Shown piece after piece: positions 1 through 6,156 of a stretch of 64,000 bases of DNA (position 1 is its first letter; every line of letters starts with the position of its first letter). A program made the position numbers and the translations under genes. This DNA comes from JBFMEX01 sp040752215 (GTDB lineage: Bacteria; Pseudomonadota; Alphaproteobacteria; Rhizobiales; Hyphomicrobiaceae): contig JBFMEX010000033.1 of NCBI GenBank assembly GCA_040752215.1, positions 1-64,000 of the forward strand. The letters run 5' to 3'. The notes under the pieces are model-generated. The model ran no database searches and was not told the origin of the DNA. It was given only the letters and a program-made list of their open reading frames with translations.

Positions 1-399
1 CTTGGCGTCCCGGCGCGTGAGAACGTTTCGATCCACGCCCGCGTGCGAGCGGGCGACGTCCATCGTCAACTGCACGAACTGGGCTTGGTACCTGTTTCGA
101 TCCACGCCCGCGTGCGAGCGGGCGACGGCCGACGCACACATGCGGCGCAAGCAATGCGGGAGTTTCGATCCACGCCCGCGTGCGAGCGGGCGACATGGCC
201 GGCGTCCGACTTTGCCCGGATCTGGTCCGGTTTCGATCCACGCCCGCGTGCGAGCGGGCGACCCCCGAGCTCGTGCTCGCCGGAGCGCCCGTCCGCCTTG
301 TTTCGATCCACGCCCGCGTGCGAGCGGGCGACGATCAGCGCCGCGCCCGTGGTCCCAACCGCGCAGGTTTCGATCCACGCCCGCGTGCGAGCGGGCGAC
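1..399 (-). CRISPR. Type I-C CRISPR array, leader-proximal end
   Basis: Six identical 33-bp repeats lie at 25-57, 94-126, 162-194, 230-262, 300-332 and 367-399. They are separated by five spacers of 34-37 bp (58-93, 127-161, 195-229, 263-299, 333-366). Bases 1-24 are part of a further spacer, so the array continues left of the window. On the minus strand the repeat starts GTCGCCCGCT and ends GTGGATCGAAAC, the usual type I-C 3' end. GCCCGC and GCGGGC pair as a 6-bp stem around a TCGCAC loop, leaving a 3' tail that would become the crRNA 5' handle. The cas genes run on the same strand and end just before the leader, so the newest spacer should be 333-366. No repeat degeneracy is visible, which fits the leader-proximal part of an array. 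Confidence 0.97.
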
Positions 400-592
400 C
401 ATCGCGCCTGTCTATCACGATGTCAAAGAACACGAAATACCGTTGGGCTCGCGAACCCACGCGGCCGTTGTCTGCGAAGGCCACCACTTCAAGGTGCTTT
501 CGGCGCAAGTTAATGGCAGGGCGCCGATTTTGTCGAGTGCGAACCGCCGGGAGAATGAGCGGACGCTACCTGTTCGCGAGCTTGCGACCGCT
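400..592 (-). promoter_or_regulatory. CRISPR leader region
   Basis: These 193 bp lie between the end of cas2 and the first repeat and hold no convincing gene. By position, this is the leader carrying the array promoter and the spacer-integration signal, read on the minus strand. I could not pick out a promoter with confidence. Open frames across this stretch and the array are translations of the repeats. Confidence 0.7.
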
Positions 593-883
593 TCAAATGA
601 GCAGGGTGCCATCGAGATCGAGAGCGGGCTTGGCCCCGACATGCTCGACGCGATGCTTCCAGTTCGCGCCAAGTAGGTAGAAGCGGAGGCTATCCGCGTC
701 CGGGTCGATTTCCTTGAGCAGGCGTGCTCGCAGCTTGACCCACTGCGCCGGCTCGAGCTCACATTCAAAGACAGAGTATTGCACGCGCTGGCCGTAGTCG
801 CGGCACGCACGTGCAACGCGGCGCAGACGGCGCTTGCCGCCATTACTTTCGGTCGAAACGTCGTAGGTGATGAGCACCATCAT
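593..883 (-). CDS. cas2: CRISPR-associated endoribonuclease/integration protein Cas2 (type I-C)
   Basis: A 96-residue protein of normal Cas2 length. It opens with the beta-strand VLITYDVS, whose Asp8 is the conserved Cas2 acidic residue, and continues with the RRLRR...YG.RVQYSVFECEL segment typical of the family. Cas2 dimers bridge two Cas1 dimers in the spacer-integration complex. The gene starts at an ATG-ATG pair eight bases after the cas1 stop and is the last gene of the operon before the leader. The sequence is intact. Confidence 0.97.
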   Translation of the reverse strand: MMVLITYDVSTESNGGKRRLRRVARACRDYGQRVQYSVFECELEPAQWVKLRARLLKEIDPDADSLRFYLLGANWKHRVEHVGAKPALDLDGTLLI

Positions 884-891
884 GGCCGAGG

Positions 892-1932
892 CTATTTCCA
901 GATGAAGGGTGGATAAGCGTCGAGATCGCCTCGCAAGTGGCGCGCCAGCAGCTGCGCCTGACAGAACCAGAGCAGCCCCATCGTCACCTTCTCGCCGAGG
1001 AACGCATGCTGGATCTCGTCGCGCTTGCGCTCCTGGTAGGCGGTGACGACCAGCTTGCGTCCATCGTCTGAGAGAAGCGTCGCGCCATTCTCCAGACGCC
1101 GGAAGGCACTTTCGCCGAGCTGCCGGCGATTGATCAGCGACAGCGCAAGCCGGTCGGCGAAGAAGGGCCTGAACTCCTCGACGAGATCGAGCGCCAGGGA
1201 CGGGCGGCCTGGCCGGTCTGCGTGCAAATAGCCGACCGCCGGATCGAGTCCATTGGCCTCGAGTGCAGACCGCACATCCGTCGTCAGCAATACGTAGACA
1301 AAGGAGAGCAGTGCATTGATCGGATCCATGGGGGGACGTCGGCTGCGCCCCGAAAATGCGAACCGGGGCTTTTCGCCGCGGACGAGGTGATCGAAGACAG
1401 CGAAATAGGTCTGTCCGGCCTCGCCTTCCGCACCTCGGAGCGCGTCGATATCGAGCGGCAACTCGAGGCGGCGGACGATATGGCGCAAGCGCTCCGACGC
1501 CGCAGAGACCGCGGCGCGCGCCTCGGCCGGCATGCTGTCGCCGTGATCACGCAGCGCCCGTTCTAGGACCGCCCGCTGATTGAGGATCTTGCCGGCGAGT
1601 ATCGATCTCACGATGCCGGATTGGCGCGTCGGGTCGTCTGCCCAACGGTACTGCGTGCGCCGCAACAGGACGTTGCCCGAAACGGGGCCTTCGACGCGAG
1701 CCAGGAAGCGACCATTCTCCGTCAAGTGTGTGATGCGGATGCCGGCCTCGGAGGCGGCACCCATGAGGGGAGCACTTACCGACACCTGGCCGAAGCAGAC
1801 AACGGCACCGACAGTGTGCATGGGCACGCGTCCGCGCTCGGAACCATCCACGGATACGACGATGTTCTCGCCGTCCTTGCTGACCCAGGCACCTTGGGTG
1901 CTGACGTAGAGCGTGTTGAGATGGCGGCGGAT
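892..1932 (-). CDS. cas1: CRISPR-associated integrase Cas1 (type I-C), apparent ATC start
   Basis: Cas1 integrates new spacers. The acidic/His metal site is visible at about Glu169 (LRGAEGEAG), His237 (GYLHADRPGRPSL) and Asp249 (LALDLVEEF). The first ATG, GTG or TTG in frame is the GTG at 1851, which would give 319 residues and remove the conserved N-terminus. The frame stays open upstream through RRHLNTLYVSTQGAW, which matches the usual I-C Cas1 start, and reaches the cas4 stop (TGA, 1936-1938) with no canonical start codon. An ATC at 1930-1932 sits where the family Met is expected, six bases after GGAG. Starting there gives 346 residues, the normal length. It could be a true non-canonical start, a point mutation or a sequencing error. 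Confidence 0.93.
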   Translation of the reverse strand: MRRHLNTLYVSTQGAWVSKDGENIVVSVDGSERGRVPMHTVGAVVCFGQVSVSAPLMGAASEAGIRITHLTENGRFLARVEGPVSGNVLLRRTQYRWADDPTRQSGIVRSILAGKILNQRAVLERALRDHGDSMPAEARAAVSAASERLRHIVRRLELPLDIDALRGAEGEAGQTYFAVFDHLVRGEKPRFAFSGRSRRPPMDPINALLSFVYVLLTTDVRSALEANGLDPAVGYLHADRPGRPSLALDLVEEFRPFFADRLALSLINRRQLGESAFRRLENGATLLSDDGRKLVVTAYQERKRDEIQHAFLGEKVTMGLLWFCQAQLLARHLRGDLDAYPPFIWK

Positions 1933-1935
1933 GGC

Positions 1936-2592
1936 TCACTCCATGGCGATCTGATGCGCCAGCCAAGCGGAGGCTGGCTCGGGCCGTTGCAGGCGTCGGG
2001 GCTGACACAGCTCGAGCAGCGAGCAGTTGCCGCACTTGCGCTTCTCGAATGTGGGAAGAGGCGTCTTGCCTTCGGAGATCAAGCGGCGAGCGGCCATGGC
2101 AACGTCCGTGGTGAGCTGTCGCAGCGCCGCATCGAGCAAGACCGGTACGCGACGACGGGTCTCGCCATAGAACAGGGCGCCGTCTTCGAGGGTAACACCA
2201 AACATTTCCTCGAGGGCCATAGCCTGGGCGCACAATTGCACTTCGTCCGCTCGGTGGGCCTTCGGCTTGCCGCGCTTGTACTCGACCGGGAACGGCCGCC
2301 AGCGTCCGTCCGCGCCCTGGTGCAATTCCACCAGATCAGCCACGCCTGAAACGCCGAGCCGCCGCGAGACGAGCGGCATGGCGGTGACGACGCGCACGCC
2401 GCGACGCTTCTCCGTCCCGATCTCCGATGTCGCCTCGTGAAGAACGCGCCCCTCGGCGGTGAAGCGGTTCTCCGACCACAGCTGCTCGACGTGGATCAGC
2501 GCGCACTGGCGCGGGCAGTAAAGGTAATGCTGCAGCGCCGAGAGCGCGATGAGATCGTCGTCGCCAGAGGCCTGCCCGGTCACTCTATCCAT
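1936..2592 (-). CDS. cas4: CRISPR-associated exonuclease Cas4 (type I-C)
   Basis: A 218-residue RecB-like nuclease that trims and orients prespacers for Cas1-Cas2. An N-terminal YCPRQC motif (Cys26, Cys30) and a C-terminal Cys187/Cys190/Cys196 cluster supply the Fe-S ligands. The nuclease core shows GVADLVEL (Asp86) and VEYKRGK (Glu104, Lys106). The ATG overlaps the end of cas7 by 13 bp. The stop is followed in the same frame by the cas1 coding sequence, and its ATGGAGTGA contains the GGAG that serves cas1. Confidence 0.96.
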   Translation of the reverse strand: MDRVTGQASGDDDLIALSALQHYLYCPRQCALIHVEQLWSENRFTAEGRVLHEATSEIGTEKRRGVRVVTAMPLVSRRLGVSGVADLVELHQGADGRWRPFPVEYKRGKPKAHRADEVQLCAQAMALEEMFGVTLEDGALFYGETRRRVPVLLDAALRQLTTDVAMAARRLISEGKTPLPTFEKRKCGNCSLLELCQPRRLQRPEPASAWLAHQIAME

Positions 2593-3521
2593 TCCTCGAC
2601 CACCACTCCCCTCGGCATGTCCTTTGTGTCGAGTCGAACGTCGTAGTGGGAAAAGCTGCGCGCAGGCGGCCAGTTGTCGGTGCGCTTATCGCCGACGGGC
2701 GCACTGGCGCCGTCGTGCACGCGGAGCACGCTGACGCGCTCGAACAGTTTGTGTGCCGGGGCATTGCCAAGATCGCCTTCGTGCCTGAAGGCGATGCAGC
2801 GCCGTGCTGCCATCTCGCCGCGGGCCGCTGAGCGGTCGATGTCGTACATGCCGTTCAGCGCCTCCTTCAGCAGATCGAGGTCGGCGGTCGAGAACCCCGT
2901 CTTCTGGGCGAGCTTGGCGTTGACGTAGCCATGCACGCGATAGAGGCCATAGGGAACGATATGCTTGCGACCCATGGAGCGGTTGTCGCCGCGCTTGTCG
3001 TCGTCGGCGCCTTCGCTCCGCTCCTTCTTCTCCGCCTTGTTGGTGGCAGCCATTCGCGTGATGGAAATCTCCAGCGGCATGATTGGCTCGACGGAGCGAC
3101 CGAACGTGAACTGCAGCGGTCCGCGAACTTGCCCGCAGTTGATCCCGGTGCCCATGACGGCGCCGAAGGCGCGGATATCGAAGAAATTCGCACACATCCA
3201 CGCCCGCAGCTGCGCGGCCTCGGCATCATCCTTCGGTGAGAGGCTTTTCGCATTCGCGACTTTTGGGTCGTCCTTGCGAACCACCTTATAGGCTTCGCGA
3301 TGCTGCTCGTTGAGGATCGCGTTCTCCACGACGTAGATCGGCTGGCCCTTTTCCGCGACGTAGTTGCGGATCTTGCGTTTTATGGACACGTCGGAGACGA
3401 GGCCCTGACTGGTCTCCGGATCCATGCGCGGCAGTTTGCCGGCATCGGGGTCGCCGTTCGGATTGCCGTTCATTACGTCGAAAAACAGGATGAAATCGTA
3501 GCGGTTGGAAAGGGGGGTCAT
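2580..3521 (-). CDS. cas7: Cascade backbone protein Cas7 (Csd2, type I-C)
   Basis: A 313-residue Csd2-family Cas7. It begins with the diagnostic RYDFILFFDVMNGNPNGDPD segment, followed by VSDVSIKRKIRNYV, both typical of type I-C Cas7. Several copies line the crRNA in the interference complex. The start overlaps the cas8c stop as ATGA and the end overlaps cas4 by 13 bp, so translation is probably coupled through the operon. No damage is seen. Confidence 0.97.
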   Translation of the reverse strand: MTPLSNRYDFILFFDVMNGNPNGDPDAGKLPRMDPETSQGLVSDVSIKRKIRNYVAEKGQPIYVVENAILNEQHREAYKVVRKDDPKVANAKSLSPKDDAEAAQLRAWMCANFFDIRAFGAVMGTGINCGQVRGPLQFTFGRSVEPIMPLEISITRMAATNKAEKKERSEGADDDKRGDNRSMGRKHIVPYGLYRVHGYVNAKLAQKTGFSTADLDLLKEALNGMYDIDRSAARGEMAARRCIAFRHEGDLGNAPAHKLFERVSVLRVHDGASAPVGDKRTDNWPPARSFSHYDVRLDTKDMPRGVVVEEWIE

Positions 3522-3934
3522 TGCTCGGTGTCCTCGGTATCGTTGCGGTCGGTCGTGGCGTCCTCGGATTTCGTGTAGAGCGCCTGCATCTGGTGGTAAT
3601 AGCCAACGAAGAAGCGGCCCTGGTCCTCGAGCCGGAGCGCGGTCGGGAACGGCATCTCGCCGCCGAAGCGGCCGAGGATCTGCGAGACGGCCTTGGCGGC
3701 CTTGACGCCAGCGCCACGCCTATTGCCGTCGCCTTTGCCAAGCGCAGAGGCATTGTGCTCGTAGCCTCGCATCAGGATCGGAAACACCCGGCGCGGCGTC
3801 GCCGAAGCCGCTCCGATAAATTTGTCGCGGATAGTTGCATTGCGATCTGCAACGCTTCTTTCCGCATACTCGTAGACGGCGAACAGGCGGCCCAGATTGT
3901 AAGCGCCGTCGCTACTTTCAGTGTCGAGTGCCAC
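3518..3934 (-). CDS. cas11c: Internal small subunit Cas11c, in frame within cas8c
   Basis: In type I-C systems the Cas11 small subunit is known to be made by internal translation of the 3' end of cas8c. Here a GTG (residue 483 of Cas8c) lies seven bases after a strong purine run (GGAGGGGAGGA, 3942-3952), just before DTESSDGAYNLGRLFAVYEY, the usual start region of Cas11c. The product would be 138 residues, mostly helical, ending with Cas8c. The ribosome site and frame are seen directly. That the start is used is inference from the family. Confidence 0.75.
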   Translation of the reverse strand: MALDTESSDGAYNLGRLFAVYEYAERSVADRNATIRDKFIGAASATPRRVFPILMRGYEHNASALGKGDGNRRGAGVKAAKAVSQILGRFGGEMPFPTALRLEDQGRFFVGYYHQMQALYTKSEDATTDRNDTEDTEQ

Positions 3935-5380
3935 GGGAAAGTCCTCCCCTCCGAAATTGCGCACGATGAAGGCTTTGCATATGCCAGCGCGTGCGGCGTT
4001 GATCCTCTTGTCGGCACGGATGCGACCGACAACGGCGGCGAACAGGGTTTGCGGGTAGGGGGTGCCGGAAAGAATGGCGCGGGCAAGCTCGCCGCCGAGC
4101 CGTCTCGGGATGTTCTTGGCCTCGCGCTGCACCGCGGTCTCGAACAGCAACGCATAGGCCTTCTTATCCGGATTCTTGTCGGGAGGGTCGATGCGGATGT
4201 CTTGTTTGAATCTGTCGATGTTGGTCGAGAGGTGGCCCCAAGTGTCAACCAGCCAGAAACGCACCGCGATGCGGCCCGCGTTGGGTGACAGGCCGAGCAC
4301 GTGCAGGCGCGTGTCGGGATCGAGCTTCGAGGGATCGGGAGCGCGGCGAAGAAGGCGGACGTCAGAGGCCTGCGCTTCCAAGATGGCCGCATTTTCGGCA
4401 TCGACGTCGCGATCGTCATCGTCCTCAGATTTGTCGCCGCTCTCGTCGCTGTCGCCGTCGCCGTCAGAATTCGACGCCGCGTCGACGATGCCGGCCGGCG
4501 CAGCGTCGTCTGTCATCTCGAAGCGCAGGGCTTCCTCGGCCGCGATTGCGGCCGCGTCTGATTTGTCGTCTGCCCAGAACACGACGGTCGTCTCGCCCAG
4601 ACGGAATGTGCGGCCGTTGTCGCGATCGAGCAGCCAGTTGAGCGCCGCGCCGTATTTGAAGGCGGCTTCCTCGGAGACGGGGGCATTGTCTCCCTGCTCC
4701 TTGCCGTAGCTCGTGAAGGCTTGCTTATCGAAGCTGACAATCGGACCCTTGCTTCCTCCGGCCTCAAGGGCCGGGAACTTGGGATGCAAACGGGCGATCG
4801 TGCGCTTCGCTCCTGTCACGAGGCACAATTGCTCAGTATCGCTACGATTAGCTTGAGTGCGGCGCCAAATTTCCCGCGCTTCCGGACAATGATGAACCAG
4901 AATACCTGTTTCGGTAGCGCGGAAAACGACGTTGAGGTCTAACTCGTCGTCGTTCAGGCCGAGTGCTTCTCTCTGCGACGGTGCCCAGTTGCCCAGGAAC
5001 GCACGGAACGCGACCAGCTCAGGCGCGGTAGCGCCCTCGATTGCAGCAAGGTTTGCAGCTCTGAAGTGCTCGAACAGTTCTTCCGGAGTTCCTCGCTTCA
5101 TCTCCTTCTGGGTCAATCCTAACGCATACCCAGTATTGTCCCAGAAAAGGAATGGATCTTTTCCGGAATTGTTGTGGTCGCGAAGCTTCGGGAGTTGGCG
5201 ATCGACGGGGATGCGCTTCGTCCCGGAGACAGATCGCAGTTCGATCGCTCGTTCGACAGTCCCGTCACGGTTGATCGGAATCGCAAATGACACTCCAACA
5301 ATGGAGTAGCCCGGCTGTGGTGCTTCCCCCCTCTTGTCCAGCCGGTCGTAGAATGCCGCGAGCGCTTGCAGGATCGTCAT
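3518..5380 (-). CDS. cas8c: Cascade large subunit Cas8c (Csd1)
   Basis: A 620-residue Csd1-family large subunit, which recognises the PAM and recruits Cas3. Family segments include DPFLFWDNTGYALGL near residue 75 and LHVLGLSPNAGRIAVRFWLVD after residue 350. The C-terminal helical region (GRLFAVYEYAERS...GRFFVGYYHQMQ) is also produced separately as Cas11c in known I-C systems. Residues about 305-328 are a low-complexity Asp/Glu/Ser run, probably a flexible insertion. The gene overlaps cas5 (ATGA) and cas7 (ATGA) at its two ends. Confidence 0.97.
   Translation of the reverse strand: MTILQALAAFYDRLDKRGEAPQPGYSIVGVSFAIPINRDGTVERAIELRSVSGTKRIPVDRQLPKLRDHNNSGKDPFLFWDNTGYALGLTQKEMKRGTPEELFEHFRAANLAAIEGATAPELVAFRAFLGNWAPSQREALGLNDDELDLNVVFRATETGILVHHCPEAREIWRRTQANRSDTEQLCLVTGAKRTIARLHPKFPALEAGGSKGPIVSFDKQAFTSYGKEQGDNAPVSEEAAFKYGAALNWLLDRDNGRTFRLGETTVVFWADDKSDAAAIAAEEALRFEMTDDAAPAGIVDAASNSDGDGDSDESGDKSEDDDDRDVDAENAAILEAQASDVRLLRRAPDPSKLDPDTRLHVLGLSPNAGRIAVRFWLVDTWGHLSTNIDRFKQDIRIDPPDKNPDKKAYALLFETAVQREAKNIPRRLGGELARAILSGTPYPQTLFAAVVGRIRADKRINAARAGICKAFIVRNFGGEDFPVALDTESSDGAYNLGRLFAVYEYAERSVADRNATIRDKFIGAASATPRRVFPILMRGYEHNASALGKGDGNRRGAGVKAAKAVSQILGRFGGEMPFPTALRLEDQGRFFVGYYHQMQALYTKSEDATTDRNDTEDTEQ
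3942..3952 (-). promoter_or_regulatory. Internal Shine-Dalgarno for cas11c
   Basis: The minus strand reads GGAGGGGAGGA here, one of the strongest purine-rich ribosome sites in the window. It lies inside the cas8c coding sequence (codons for NFGGED) and ends seven bases before an in-frame GTG. Its placement explains how a separate small subunit can be translated. Confidence 0.7.
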
Positions 5381-6045
5381 CGCACGAGGCCCTCGCGGCG
5401 CGCCTTGGCAACGTCCAACACGCCATTCTCCAAACGTGCGCGGAAGAACATGGGTGCGTTGGCGTTTTTGAAATCGATGTCGTAGTGCATCCAGCCGAGA
5501 TCGCGGTTGCGATCGGCGTTTGGGAGCGTGGAGGGCGGAATGTCGCCCTCAACCAACTCGAAATCGGCGGCGAACTCGCGGCAACCGAGGCAGGGTCGGT
5601 GGAAGCATTGCCCGCCCACCGCGCGGCGCTTGAACATCTCGATGTGTTTGGCCGGATTGTCGTCGCCGCCGGCGTTTTTCGTCATCTCGAAGTGCGCCTC
5701 GATGACGTAGGCGACGTCGGTGAGCGCAATCGTCGCGCGCTGCTGGCGATCCTCATCGACAGCGAGTGCGAGCCCGTCCAGGTTGCCGCGCGCCATGGCC
5801 GTGCGGGCCTTTTGCGCCGGGATCTTCGAGCCAACCTCGTTGCGGCGGAAGGTCTGGAACTTGATCGGCTTCAGCACGTGCAGGCGGTCGATCTCCCAGC
5901 GGATCGCTGGCTTCCAGTGGATCGCCTCCAGGATGCCGCGCGCCGCCGCCGGCGTTATGATGTCGTAGGATACGCGCTCGACCTTCATCTCCGGCCGCGT
6001 GAAGCAGGCCCAATCGCCCCATACGTGCAGCTTGATCCCCACCAA
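5377..6045 (-). CDS. cas5: crRNA-processing endoribonuclease Cas5c (Cas5d)
   Basis: A 222-residue Cas5 of the I-C branch, which lacks Cas6 and uses Cas5 to cut pre-crRNA. The N-terminus (LHVWGDWACFTRPEMKVERV) and the RGILEAIHWKPAIRWEID segment are characteristic. Lys133-His134 (NPAKHIEMFKRR) correspond to the catalytic Lys-His pair described for Cas5c. The start is non-ATG: TTG at 6045 or GTG at 6042, behind a G-rich stretch. The stop overlaps the cas8c ATG. A 111-bp gap separates it from cas3. Confidence 0.96.
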   Translation of the reverse strand: MVGIKLHVWGDWACFTRPEMKVERVSYDIITPAAARGILEAIHWKPAIRWEIDRLHVLKPIKFQTFRRNEVGSKIPAQKARTAMARGNLDGLALAVDEDRQQRATIALTDVAYVIEAHFEMTKNAGGDDNPAKHIEMFKRRAVGGQCFHRPCLGCREFAADFELVEGDIPPSTLPNADRNRDLGWMHYDIDFKNANAPMFFRARLENGVLDVAKARREGLVR

Positions 6046-6080
6046 ATCACGACCCCCAAATCATAAGGCTGACGAGCACA

Positions 6081-6103
6081 GCATGTTCTATATATGTTCA
6101 TGC
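6081..6103 (-). promoter_or_regulatory. AT-rich inverted repeat between cas3 and cas5
   Basis: The 111-bp gap between cas3 and cas5 contains GCATG (6081-6085) and CATGC (6099-6103) flanking an AT-rich core, TTCTATATATGTT, in otherwise GC-rich DNA. It could hold a -10 element or an operator that lets the Cascade-adaptation genes be transcribed apart from cas3. It is a candidate only. Confidence 0.3.
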
Positions 6104-6156
6104 CCGGTGCGCCGTCAACAGGTCCGCATTGTTTTCCCCAGGCGCTGCCGCCGCCA

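Noticed and set aside
2..680. Long frames across the CRISPR array (up to 224 codons)
   Set aside because: They consist of translated repeats (FDPRPRASGR, RSTPACERAT) and spacers, not a protein.
1926..2592. A Cas4-Cas1 fusion protein, as in some CRISPR types
   Set aside because: The two are in the same frame but separated by a TGA; type I-C normally has separate genes, and a ribosome site lies right before cas1.
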